This document shows positions 1 to 6,814 of a DNA stretch of 9,021 bases, piece by piece. The stretch lies in the NCBI GenBank assembly GCA_945492935.1, contig CALYVE010000054.1, positions 1-9,021 of the forward strand, in the 5' to 3' direction. The stretch comes from an uncultured Lachnospiraceae bacterium. Its GTDB lineage: Bacteria > Bacillota > Clostridia > Lachnospirales > Lachnospiraceae. The position numbers and the translations under genes are program-made. Under the pieces are notes generated by a model. The model saw only the letters and a program-made list of their open reading frames with translations, was not told the DNA's origin and did not search any database. Positions within the stretch are counted from its first letter, which is position 1. Every line of letters starts with the position of its first letter.

Positions 1-735
1 TACGAAAGAGAAGAAGAAGGACGGGTTATTTGCATTATTAATCATGATGCATTGGAAGATATCATCCTTAACCAGATTTCTCCCGATACAGAATTAATGT
101 ATGACTATGAGATGCTTATTGCAGACCCTAAGCATCCTGCAGTAAAGTGCATTATTTGCGACAAGGATGGGCGCAGGGTTCAGGCAATAGGCGAAGCATC
201 CCCGGATTCTTTGGAAACCAAGATTGCACGCACGTATCCCGTACTAATGGCATCGCAGCGTGCGTTTGATCGTGCCGCTATTAGATTCCTGGCACTTCCA
301 GGCAAGGTGTTCTCCAACTTGGAGGTTGGAGAGGCTGATAGCATGTCTCAGCCGGTTAGTGATTTCAACAACACGCAGCAGACTCCTTCTCAGGATGCTG
401 CTCCAATCGATGAGTTTGCCAGAATTGACGTTAGTATCGAAAATGAAGCTCCAATTCACTTTGCGGAAGCACCGATAAACAGTCCTGATACCACTACTGT
501 TGTTGCTAACGACGGTAATGCCAATGAGGATGTCGATTGCGGCTCGATACTTGTTGATATTGGGTCGTACAAGAACAATCCGAAAACTGTTGCAGAAGTA
601 GTTTCGACAAACATGCGTTGGGCTGAATTCATGACTTCATCCAGGTATGTACCAAAGACTGACGATCAGAAGAATCAGATAAATGCCTTGAAAAAGTATT
701 TGGCACAGCATCTCGGCGACAGTTCTAACCGGTAA
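1..735 (+). CDS. Uncharacterised protein, 5'-truncated; possible recombination mediator/annealing protein with ExoX-C-like tail
   Basis: The frame is open from the first base, so the gene begins outside the window; the internal TTG at 52 has no ribosome binding site and is not the start. About 244 codons remain. The visible N-terminal part (to about residue 110) alternates beta-like strands, then has a helical segment with MASQRAFDRAAIRFL followed by LPGKVFSNLEV. This RA-x-DRA helix after a beta sheet recalls Rad52/Erf-type single-strand-annealing proteins, but that is only an impression. A low-complexity linker rich in N, Q, P, D and T follows (about residues 118-180). The last ~60 residues (VDIGSYKNNPKTVAEV, then W and KNQINALKKYL) resemble the small 'YKGKTxxEV' domain found at the C-terminus of ExoX-type exonucleases. 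The gene is 31 bp upstream of a DnaQ-like exonuclease on the same strand, probably one operon. Function is not established. Confidence 0.8.
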   Translation, partial: YEREEEGRVICIINHDALEDIILNQISPDTELMYDYEMLIADPKHPAVKCIICDKDGRRVQAIGEASPDSLETKIARTYPVLMASQRAFDRAAIRFLALPGKVFSNLEVGEADSMSQPVSDFNNTQQTPSQDAAPIDEFARIDVSIENEAPIHFAEAPINSPDTTTVVANDGNANEDVDCGSILVDIGSYKNNPKTVAEVVSTNMRWAEFMTSSRYVPKTDDQKNQINALKKYLAQHLGDSSNR

Positions 736-743
736 ATATAGTT

Positions 744-750
744 AGGAGGT
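744..750 (+). promoter_or_regulatory. Ribosome binding site with unusually long spacing
   Basis: AGGAGGT is a near-perfect Shine-Dalgarno sequence, but 16 bases separate it from the ATG at 767. An in-frame TAG at 755-757 excludes an earlier start, and no ATG, GTG or TTG in this frame lies between that stop and 767. The ATG is therefore the only sensible start despite the long spacer. Confidence 0.6.
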
Positions 751-766
751 AATTTAGTTTTTAAGC

Positions 767-1615
767 ATGTGGAGAAGTGATAACATAAGACAAAATCTTG
801 TTTCCGCGTTAGAAGACAATGACACAATTGTAGTTTTTGATCTTGAAACAACCGGATTCAGTCCCGAAAAAAATCATGTGATTCAACTGGCTGCGCAAAA
901 GATCAAGGTTGAAAATGGCAAATTCCGGGTTGAGGAGGAGCTTAACACATATATTAATCCAGGTTATAGTTTACCACCTAAAATCGTGGAAATCACCGGG
1001 ATTACCGACGAAGTGCTGTTCAATGCTCCTTATGAGGAAGACGTTTTTAGTGATGTCCACAATTTCTTCAGTGGTATTGCAGTGGTATGCGGATATAACG
1101 TGCCATTTGATATGGGATTCATGAAGGAAATGTACATGCGTCACGGATTGTCATTCGAATTTGATTATGTCTTAGACATTCTCGAAATGGCACGTGACAT
1201 TGTTCCTAAATCTGAAACATCTACCCATAAATTAGGTGCAATCGCAGCCCTTTATGGTGTTGATACTGGATTAACCTTTCATAACGCTATGGATGATGTT
1301 ATTGCTACCGCACGTCTTCTTCAAGTATTTGCATGTGAATACAACGATGTGCAAGCTACATCCATCGAAGTAACACCAAAGAAACAGGCAAGAATCTATA
1401 GCATGCGATACTGGAAAGGATATCGAGGCAAATCACGAATTTATATACAGACTAATCTTGGCTCATTCTACTACGATATAATGAGTCAGTCATGGGATAA
1501 AAAGCCTGATAACCCTAATGACCTGAAGGATATCGATATGGAACAGTTAAGAGCAGATGCGTTTCGTATAGCCAATGCTACAAACGAAAAAGAATTTGCT
1601 CGGTACAGAAATTAA
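767..1615 (+). CDS. DnaQ-like DEDDh 3'-5' exonuclease
   Basis: This is a 282-residue protein with the three motifs of the DEDDh exonuclease family. Exo I is FDLETTG (D25, E27), Exo II is YNVPFDMGF (D115), and Exo III is HNAMDD (H172, D177). The family removes nucleotides from 3' ends using two metal ions and includes the proofreading epsilon subunit and many stand-alone exonucleases. The nuclease domain spans about residues 18-190. The remaining ~90 residues (with YWKGYRGKSRIYIQTN and FYYDIMSQSWDKKP) form an extra C-terminal region I do not recognise; it could contact DNA or a partner. A DnaE-type polymerase gene lies at the other end of the window, so this protein could be its proofreader, but a repair or recombination nuclease is equally possible. 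It follows the gene ending at 735 and is closed by a terminator directly after its stop. Confidence 0.93.
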   Translation: MWRSDNIRQNLVSALEDNDTIVVFDLETTGFSPEKNHVIQLAAQKIKVENGKFRVEEELNTYINPGYSLPPKIVEITGITDEVLFNAPYEEDVFSDVHNFFSGIAVVCGYNVPFDMGFMKEMYMRHGLSFEFDYVLDILEMARDIVPKSETSTHKLGAIAALYGVDTGLTFHNAMDDVIATARLLQVFACEYNDVQATSIEVTPKKQARIYSMRYWKGYRGKSRIYIQTNLGSFYYDIMSQSWDKKPDNPNDLKDIDMEQLRADAFRIANATNEKEFARYRN

Positions 1616-1622
1616 AAAAGTT

Positions 1623-1655
1623 AAGCTCAGATTTTAAAAATCTGAGCTTTTCTTA
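1623..1655. terminator. Bidirectional rho-independent terminator
   Basis: A perfect 12-bp stem (1623-1634 with 1638-1649, AAGCTCAGATTT) has a 3-base loop. It is followed by TTTCTT on the plus strand and preceded by AAAAAAG, which gives a U-tract on the minus strand. It lies between the convergent exonuclease and signal peptidase genes and can serve both. Confidence 0.88.
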
Positions 1656-1659
1656 TAGA

Positions 1660-2217
1660 TTAAAAAGTTTTTGGAGGAAATAGTCTGAATATCACGTGAC
1701 CACAGATCTCATCTTTTGATATAGGACCTATGCTTTCATCTCTGCTATCTATACTGATGCTTCGATTATCTCCCAGAGCAAAATATTCATCCTCACCAAG
1801 CGTTATCGCTTCAGATGCAATTCCGCTATATCCCATATCAACAGTTAAAATATCATCAAGTTTTGTGCCATTTATGTAAATATCATTATTTACAATCTGA
1901 ATAGTTTCACCCGGCAGCCCGATAATTCTTTTTATCAAGAAAATATTTTCGTTTTTAGCTATAACTACATCGAACCTTTCGAATGATTTTGTTAGCTTTT
2001 CTGCAATAAGAATATCATTATCTTTAAAGGTAGGTTCCATGGAGTTTCCGCTTACCATTGTAAAAGAGGCAATAAAAGTGTTAAATAATGCTGTTATAAT
2101 TACAGTGATAATGATTGATATCATAAACGAAACTGTTTTATTACTCTTTTTTGACTTAATGGAGTTACCCGAATTATCATTGTCAACAGATTTTTCTTTA
2201 TTGTTGTCCTCGTTCAT
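1660..2217 (-). CDS. lepB: Signal peptidase I (Gram-positive type)
   Basis: A 185-residue membrane serine protease that cleaves signal peptides from secreted proteins. A charged, Asn-rich N-terminus (residues 1-28) precedes one hydrophobic segment (about 29-53), leaving the catalytic domain outside the cell. The family boxes are present: SGNSMEPTF with catalytic S59, LIKRIIGLPGE with the general base K96, and GDNRSISIDSRD at 149-160. Length and single membrane anchor fit the Gram-positive SipS-like type. The start is ATG at 2217, with GAGGTGG just upstream. It overlaps the stop of the preceding small gene by 4 bases (ATGA), so the two are probably translationally coupled. A housekeeping SPase gene is usually elsewhere in a genome, so a copy beside replication genes could be an accessory peptidase serving secreted or conjugation proteins; that is inference. 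Catalytic residues are intact. Confidence 0.96.
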   Translation of the reverse strand: MNEDNNKEKSVDNDNSGNSIKSKKSNKTVSFMISIIITVIITALFNTFIASFTMVSGNSMEPTFKDNDILIAEKLTKSFERFDVVIAKNENIFLIKRIIGLPGETIQIVNNDIYINGTKLDDILTVDMGYSGIASEAITLGEDEYFALGDNRSISIDSRDESIGPISKDEICGHVIFRLFPPKTF

Positions 2218-2570
2218 TTTTCCACCTCGTTGCGGTTATAAACCAATACTTTAATTTTATCGTTATGCTCAAAAATATAGCATCTGATACCTTTTTGGGT
2301 CCATTTGATGTTTTGAAGGTTTATGACTTCGTTATTCATTTCGGCATCATACAGTATTGAAGAAATGTGATCGAGTATTTTCTCGAACTCCTTAACTGAT
2401 ACACGGTTGCGGCACATCGGTTCATTTTCGTTCCTATTCGCGTCAAAGCCCTTTGGGCACGCATAATAAAGAGTTTGATGTTTTCCCATTGGTACCAGGT
2501 CCATTTTAACAAGACCGTCATGTCCGTTGTTGCAGTATAGTTCTATTTTATCCCATAAATGACTTACCAT
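2214..2570 (-). CDS. Small Cys/His-containing protein of unknown function
   Basis: A 118-residue soluble protein with no family I can name. It has C13 and H17 (CNNGH), then C38 (YYACPKG) and C53 (EPMCRNR), a spacing that could bind one zinc ion as a treble-clef or ribbon-like fold; C97 is isolated. Residues 57-80 are probably helical and the C-terminus (IRCYIF, DKIKVLVYNR) looks like a beta hairpin. The start is ATG at 2570 with AAAGGA seven bases upstream. Its TGA overlaps the signal peptidase ATG, so the two are expressed together from the promoter at 2630-2677. The operon partner does not reveal its job; a nucleic-acid-binding or adaptor role is conceivable but not shown. Confidence 0.82.
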   Translation of the reverse strand: MVSHLWDKIELYCNNGHDGLVKMDLVPMGKHQTLYYACPKGFDANRNENEPMCRNRVSVKEFEKILDHISSILYDAEMNNEVINLQNIKWTQKGIRCYIFEHNDKIKVLVYNRNEVEK

Positions 2571-2629
2571 TTTTAAATCCTTTCTGCCGGTTTTTTAATA
2601 AAGGCTTGTTATACGAATTGCTTTCTTGC

Positions 2630-2677
2630 TTTACAGCTTCTATATAATTAGTATGCAAGATTCCATGCTTAAAAAGC
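2630..2677 (-). promoter_or_regulatory. Promoter module, copy 1 (shared with the SSB unit)
   Basis: Read on the minus strand, GCTTTTT, 8 bases and then AATCTTGCATACTAA are followed by an AT-rich run and TGTAAA. A promoter reading is -35 TTGCAT (2653-2658), 17 bases, -10 TGTAAA (2630-2635). A second reading puts the -10 at the internal TATATA. The same arrangement, with an identical 15-bp core and the same 17-base spacing, occurs at 7906-7952. It drives the small-protein/signal-peptidase operon. Confidence 0.6.
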
Positions 2678-2688
2678 TTCAATTAAAG

Positions 2689-2740
2689 AAAAAATCAGTG
2701 CGTTTCCTCTGCGAATGCAGAAAAAGTATAAACGCACTGA
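2689..2740 (-). terminator. Rho-independent terminator with nested hairpin
   Basis: An 11-bp perfect stem (2695-2705 with 2730-2740, outer sequence TCAGTGCGTTT) encloses a second 5-bp hairpin (2708-2712 with 2717-2721, TCTGC/GCAGA, loop GAAT). On the minus strand the stem is followed by TTTTTTCTTT. It ends transcription of the gene at 2768-3634 and insulates the next promoter. Confidence 0.85.
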
Positions 2741-2767
2741 AATTAAAAACTTTAAAGATACTACGCT

Positions 2768-3634
2768 TTAAGAATGATGAAAAGAATTATCGTACGCAAG
2801 CTTAAATTGCTGCGCAAAATTTATTGTTTCAAAATTTCTCATAGTCGTTAATATCCTGTCTATGATTGAATACCATTCATCCACTGACATGGAGATAGAT
2901 GATTTTACGGTATCTATTGCTTCTGACATTTTTATGTTTCTCTTTCCGTCAGGCAATGACTCTACCGGAGCAAAACAATTCATTATGTTCAGAACGAAAG
3001 GATAATTCTTTGAAGGATCGCACATTACAGAAATTTTATAAATTTGGTTAAACCCTCTTTCGTTTTTTGTTGTGAAATATTTATTTTCTGTATTGTAAAT
3101 TGTTAACAGATTTTCTTGAGGCTGGCAAGGCCTTAATTCCCCTATCTCCATCAGCTGAATCGCTTCATCTATGGCCTCGATTTGAGCTTTATTACCCGGA
3201 TAGCGAGCGAGATTTGACTGCAGCCAATTTCGAGCCCTTAACAGGCCATCCTTTTCATTGGGATCTTTGAGGAGAATTTCCGCAGGAGTTTTGCCTTTAT
3301 AGTTTTTATCCATTAACTTTTGGGTGTATGCTGGTCCCCCAATAATTTCGTCATTGGGAACAGTAGCCCTTGCTCCCTTCATTATTTCCTGTATGGCACA
3401 TTCAGTTTTGAACTTAATAGACGCAATGTCACCCGCCACGATATTGGCTTTCGGAGTCATCATTGAGCTGCCACTGCTGTCAATTATTGTTACCACACAG
3501 CGTGAATAGCCTGAATGCATCTCCAATGGAGAAACGTTCTCTTGCTCTCCGGGAAGGAAAAATTTTGCATCTATACTCAAAATCTTTTTGGGTCTTTTTA
3601 CAGTAGCAATCTGCCACGGATACTTACTGTTCAT
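2768..3634 (-). CDS. Uncharacterised conserved-looking protein with ExoX-C-like segment
   Basis: A 288-residue soluble protein with no recognised named domain. From residue 1 (MNSKYPWQIATVKRPKK) a beta-rich N-terminal part includes SIDAKFFLPGE and CVVTIIDSSGSS. A central part (about residues 103-160) contains KNYKGKTPAEILLKDP, then WLQSNLARYP and KAQIEAIDEAIQL, resembling the short 'YKGKTPxEvL' segment that follows ExoX-type nucleases. The C-terminal half has paired aromatic/acidic stretches and ends FAQQFKLAYDNSFHHS. No membrane segment is visible. The start is uncertain. ATG 3634 has AAGGAGG upstream, but with a 14-base spacer. The frame stays open back to 3769, with a TTG at 3670 and no ATG or GTG. 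A promoter at 3751-3780 and the terminator at 2689-2740 make it a single-gene unit between recJ and the signal peptidase operon. Its location suggests a DNA-metabolism role, unproven. Confidence 0.8.
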   Translation of the reverse strand: MNSKYPWQIATVKRPKKILSIDAKFFLPGEQENVSPLEMHSGYSRCVVTIIDSSGSSMMTPKANIVAGDIASIKFKTECAIQEIMKGARATVPNDEIIGGPAYTQKLMDKNYKGKTPAEILLKDPNEKDGLLRARNWLQSNLARYPGNKAQIEAIDEAIQLMEIGELRPCQPQENLLTIYNTENKYFTTKNERGFNQIYKISVMCDPSKNYPFVLNIMNCFAPVESLPDGKRNIKMSEAIDTVKSSISMSVDEWYSIIDRILTTMRNFETINFAQQFKLAYDNSFHHS

Positions 3635-3750
3635 AAATCGAGTTTTGTCCTCCTTTATTATCTGCTTCAAGTCCAGTCTGAAATTATCGGGGTCAGGCTG
3701 AATTTGCGAAGCTTTTCGTGCTTTTAATCTTCCTCTGCTAACACATGTCG

Positions 3751-3780
3751 ATTTTATGGTGCTTTGTTTTTACAAAACAA
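3751..3780 (-). promoter_or_regulatory. Candidate promoter for the 2768-3634 gene
   Basis: On the minus strand, TTGTTT (3775-3780), an 18-base spacer and TAAAAT (3751-3756) make a plausible sigma-A promoter with a good -10. The predicted start near 3744 gives a leader of about 110 bases before the ATG at 3634. Confidence 0.4.
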
Positions 3781-3798
3781 ATCGATATGGATGCTTTG

Positions 3799-5487
3799 TT
3801 ATCTATCCAAATAATTAGCTATATGCATCGATAGAGGAGATTCTAAGCGTACTCCATAACTGGTTTTATCATTTACGTCTTTGATGTCAATGATTTCGAT
3901 CTGTGCGTTTGTTTTTCCTTGATAGTAATTCAGGGAAAGAGTGCCGACTAAATTTACCTTTTGGGGTTTGTTAATAGCAATATAGCGTTCAGCCATTCCG
4001 AAACCTACAGCCACAACGTCTTTGCCAAAGAGTCTGATACTGCTACCGTTACTTCCCATGGTTTTATAACAAGATCCGAACCTTTCCACTAAATCAAAGT
4101 TCAGCAATCTGAAAACTATTTCCGGATTTCCTTCTCCGTATGGAGCAAACCGCTCCATTTCCCTGATTGCATCTTGAATCTTGTCGGCGGTAATATCAAG
4201 ATCATAATACAGAATGTTATCGTCAACTTTGGGCACGCTGCCAATGCATTTCATTAACCGATTTTTCATCGCTTCGAAATTATTTCGTTCAACAGAAACG
4301 CCGGCTGCTTCTGCATGTCCTCCATACTTATAAAGCAGATCAGAACAACTGTCGAGTAAGCTTTTCAGATGAACCCCTCCACAGCTGCGTCCGCTTCCTT
4401 TTATAATGTCAGGGTCTTCAGAGTCGGTAAAAACCAAGCTGGGAACTTTGTATCTTTCAACAAGTTCTCCTGCATAGATTCCCATCAGTCCTTCGGATAA
4501 ACCCGGAACATATACACACAGCGGAACTTCCCGTTCAAGCTGTTCATTCTCAATAGTCTCGCGTATCACTGCCATTTCGCGTGTTTTTATCGCTTTTCGC
4601 TGCTCATTAGTTTCATTTATGTTTTGAGCCATGTTTAGTGCCGCATCACGTGAACCTTCAAAAGTAAGAAGTGCGAAAGGTATGTTAGCACCGTCATCAT
4701 GCAGCCTTCCGGAAGCATTGATGATGGGTGCAATCTTGAATGCTATATCTTTTGCTGTTATAAACTTATCCATTTGGCAAACTTCAAGAAGCGCACCAAG
4801 ACCGACGGTTCTACCTTCCTCGGTCAGCATTGCAGCCAAACCGTTTCTCACGATAGAATGATTTTCTTCCACCAATGGAACCACATCAGCTACAGTTGCA
4901 ATAGCTGCAAGACTTAAAAGCTTTTGAAGCAGTACATCGCCTTCACCAAGCAGTAATGTTGCCAGTTTATATGCAATACCCGCCCCACAATAACCGGTAA
5001 AGTCTGCGCTATCAGGAACGGCATTGGGATCTATTATTATATCCGCATTAGGCAGTTCACCACTTTCTGAGCGAAGATGGTGATCGGTTATAATAACTGT
5101 TAAGCCCTTGTCTTTTGCTTTCTGAACGGCCTCTATTGCTGCAATTCCATTATCGACGGTTATCAGCAAACCTTCGGAAATTTCACCGACAATCTTCTCG
5201 GACAATCCAAAACCCTCTGAAAAACGCCTTGGAAGACGGACTTTCACGTTCCCTCCAAGAGAAGTTATTGCGAGAAAAATAATGCTCGCTGCACAGATGC
5301 CATCTACATCATAGTCGCCTATTAATGTTATGGGACGGCCATTAGCGATAAATTGCTTCAAAACAGCGACTGCATTGTCCATTTCTTTAATGGTGTAAAC
5401 ATCGTTCTTTTTTGAGAAAGCAGGCGTGTTTCGCAAAACAACGTCTTGGATTGTTTTGCATGCGCTATCACGTTTTATCCATTTCAT
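3799..5487 (-). CDS. recJ: Single-stranded-DNA-specific 5'-3' exonuclease RecJ
   Basis: A complete 562-residue RecJ of the DHH superfamily, which degrades ssDNA 5' to 3' in recombination, mismatch and base-excision repair. Counting from ATG 5487, the DHH core shows GDYDVDG (D58, D60, D62), VDNG (D112), TDHH (135-137), YCGAGIAYKL (about 166-175), TVADVVP (D201) and INASGR (R261). The DHHA1 part carries YGGHAEAAG (GGH at 389-391). The last ~130 residues match the OB-like domain that completes RecJ cores. All metal-binding residues are present, so it should be active. Start choice: an upstream in-frame ATG at 5505 overlaps GGAGGG, which is the Shine-Dalgarno sequence for ATG 5487 ten bases further on, so the shorter form is preferred. 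RecJ commonly works with SSB and RecQ-like helicases; an SSB-like gene lies two genes upstream, but no helicase is in the window. Confidence 0.97.
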   Translation of the reverse strand: MKWIKRDSACKTIQDVVLRNTPAFSKKNDVYTIKEMDNAVAVLKQFIANGRPITLIGDYDVDGICAASIIFLAITSLGGNVKVRLPRRFSEGFGLSEKIVGEISEGLLITVDNGIAAIEAVQKAKDKGLTVIITDHHLRSESGELPNADIIIDPNAVPDSADFTGYCGAGIAYKLATLLLGEGDVLLQKLLSLAAIATVADVVPLVEENHSIVRNGLAAMLTEEGRTVGLGALLEVCQMDKFITAKDIAFKIAPIINASGRLHDDGANIPFALLTFEGSRDAALNMAQNINETNEQRKAIKTREMAVIRETIENEQLEREVPLCVYVPGLSEGLMGIYAGELVERYKVPSLVFTDSEDPDIIKGSGRSCGGVHLKSLLDSCSDLLYKYGGHAEAAGVSVERNNFEAMKNRLMKCIGSVPKVDDNILYYDLDITADKIQDAIREMERFAPYGEGNPEIVFRLLNFDLVERFGSCYKTMGSNGSSIRLFGKDVVAVGFGMAERYIAINKPQKVNLVGTLSLNYYQGKTNAQIEIIDIKDVNDKTSYGVRLESPLSMHIANYLDR

Positions 5488-5497
5488 TTTAAAATAA

Positions 5498-5503
5498 CCC
5501 TCC
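5498..5503 (-). promoter_or_regulatory. Ribosome binding site that fixes the recJ start
   Basis: GGAGGG lies 10 bases before ATG 5487 and overlaps the alternative ATG at 5505. No Shine-Dalgarno sequence precedes 5505 (CGAAACAA), so the downstream ATG is the likely initiator. Confidence 0.75.
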
Positions 5504-5534
5504 ATTTGTTTCGTGTTGTAATCAAATTCTTATC

Positions 5535-5567
5535 ACGTATAAAGTTTTACTCCATACGTCGATACAA
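5535..5567 (-). promoter_or_regulatory. Weak recJ promoter candidate with inverted repeat
   Basis: On the minus strand TTGTAT (5562-5567) is followed 18 bases later by TTTATA (5538-5543). The hexamers are a poor match, but this is the best candidate between the epimerase terminator and recJ. An ACGTAT/ATACGT inverted repeat (5535-5540 and 5554-5559, 13 bases apart) overlaps it and could be an operator or chance. Confidence 0.25.
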
Positions 5568-5607
5568 TTCTGATAATAGAATGATAGATGAAGAAATGCT
5601 TTAACTT

Positions 5608-5664
5608 AAAAAAAAGGAAAGTGCGTTTTATCTCAAGCTTAAAAGCCACGAGAGTCTGCGCACT
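5608..5664 (-). terminator. Rho-independent terminator after the epimerase
   Basis: An outer stem AGTGCG/CGCACT (5659-5664 with 5620-5625) encloses an imperfect inner hairpin (TCTC, GCTT / AAGC, GAGA). On the minus strand it is followed by TTCC and eight Ts. It shares the sequence TTCAGTGCG and the nested architecture with the terminator at 2689-2740. Confidence 0.65.
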
Positions 5665-5723
5665 GAAGTCATAGAATTCGCTATTGGTTTAATATATGGA
5701 TGATGCAAATTATTGAGAAATAC

Positions 5724-6722
5724 TCAACACAAAGTTTCTTTAACCCAATTAACCGTATCTTTAATGGTTTTCTTTGTCGACCTATTTGTAAAAGCCAGTT
5801 CTCGGGTTGCTTTTTCGTGAGTGAAGCAAGCGTTACTGCTCAATGTGTACAATGAATAAGTGGTAAAAAGGGGTTTGCAATGCCTTTTTTTGTAGTACAG
5901 TTCAGCAAGAGGAGCAACCAATTTAACCAACCGTGTCGAGAGATATATTTTAACATTTTGCTTGCGTATACAATTCCCAATCATCCCAAACATTTCGGGA
6001 ATGCTAATGTAGCGATTGGAAAGGATGTAACACTCACCGGACTTGCCTTTTTTACAGCAGGAAATAATACCTTCGGCTACGTCTCGGACATCTACGAAGT
6101 CATACCCTCCACGCACTCCGGCGTGTAGTTTCCCGGTAATATAATCCACAAACATCTGTGTTGTGTGTCCAATTGCATAATCATTTGGACCAATGATGCC
6201 GCTGGGATGTACAACAGAAGCCTTTATTCCATTTTTACACGCATTAAGCACTAAAGCTGTAGCTTCCGATTTCGTTTTACTGTACAGTCCAACAACATCT
6301 TCGGGAGAAAAATAATTGATTTCAGATATCTGAGTTCCCTTTGGCTTCTCGGGAATAGCATGAACAGAGCTAACATAGACAAGGTGTTTGACGTTAGGAA
6401 TTTTTTTGCACTGATTAATAATGTTTGCAGTTCCGTTAACATTAACATCATAAACTCTTTGATCATATTTTGAAGCAATTGACACAATGCCAGCAGCATG
6501 TATCACATACAAAGTATCCTGGGGGTCGGAAAGAAAGAACGGCTCCAAGCTTTCGGCGTTCGTTACGTCGCCAAAAATAATTTCAACTTCCGGCGGCAGA
6601 TGTTTTGTTAGACTATCATCCGGCAACACAAGAGCGCGTACCGTTTTCCCTAATTGCACAAGGCGTTTTGCTATGGTTAATCCTAAATGTCCCGTTGCTC
6701 CCGTTAATAAATATTTTTCCAT
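5724..6722 (-). CDS. NAD(P)-dependent epimerase/dehydratase, extended SDR family
   Basis: A 332-residue Rossmann-fold oxidoreductase. The nucleotide-binding glycine motif is GATGHLG at 8-14, followed by FGDVTN (D52) and VIHAAGIVS (about 73-81). The catalytic set is YVSSVHA (S118/S119) and Y147-SKT-K151 (YxxxK). HPSGIIGPNDYAIG and FVDVRDVAEGI are typical of extended SDRs of the dihydroflavonol-reductase/UDP-sugar-epimerase type. The exact substrate (nucleotide sugar, sterol-like or small ketone) cannot be read from sequence. No signal peptide or membrane segment is seen, so it is cytoplasmic. The start ATG 6722 has AGGAG six bases upstream. It has its own promoter (6815-6844), a structured 5' leader and a terminator, so it is probably an independent unit inserted among DNA-processing genes, perhaps metabolic cargo. 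Confidence 0.93.
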   Translation of the reverse strand: MEKYLLTGATGHLGLTIAKRLVQLGKTVRALVLPDDSLTKHLPPEVEIIFGDVTNAESLEPFFLSDPQDTLYVIHAAGIVSIASKYDQRVYDVNVNGTANIINQCKKIPNVKHLVYVSSVHAIPEKPKGTQISEINYFSPEDVVGLYSKTKSEATALVLNACKNGIKASVVHPSGIIGPNDYAIGHTTQMFVDYITGKLHAGVRGGYDFVDVRDVAEGIISCCKKGKSGECYILSNRYISIPEMFGMIGNCIRKQNVKIYLSTRLVKLVAPLAELYYKKRHCKPLFTTYSLYTLSSNACFTHEKATRELAFTNRSTKKTIKDTVNWVKETLC

Positions 6723-6767
6723 TTTTGACTCCTGACATCGAATTGTTTTATTATTCCTTTAAGAAGA

Positions 6768-6808
6768 CCCCGTCCAAACTACTGTATTGGGCGGGGATGA
6801 ATTGGACG
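6768..6808 (-). promoter_or_regulatory. Structured 5' leader of the epimerase mRNA (two alternative hairpins)
   Basis: A GC-rich 10-bp stem with one mismatch (6787-6796 with 6768-6777) is the strongest structure near the gene. Bases 6771-6777 (CGTCCAA) can instead pair perfectly with 6802-6808 (TTGGACG), excluding the first hairpin. The region starts almost at the predicted transcription start and ends 46 bases before the ATG. On the minus strand only TCTTCTT follows, so it is a poor terminator. It could be a stabilising 5' hairpin, an attenuator, or a weak terminator for read-through from the SSB gene. Confidence 0.4.
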
Positions 6809-6814
6809 CTGTGT

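Noticed and set aside
2039..2254. Plus-strand 71-codon frame opposite the signal peptidase N-terminus
   Set aside because: Antisense shadow of the membrane segment, without a ribosome binding site.
3748..3785. AT-rich inverted repeats (TCGATTT/AAATCGA and TTGTTTT/AAAACAA) as a recJ terminator
   Set aside because: The two stems compete for the same bases, are AT-only or nearly so, and no U-tract follows on the minus strand; the region is better explained as the promoter of the next gene.
5488..5505. Upstream ATG (5505) as recJ start
   Set aside because: This ATG overlaps the GGAGGG that serves ATG 5487 and has no Shine-Dalgarno sequence of its own.
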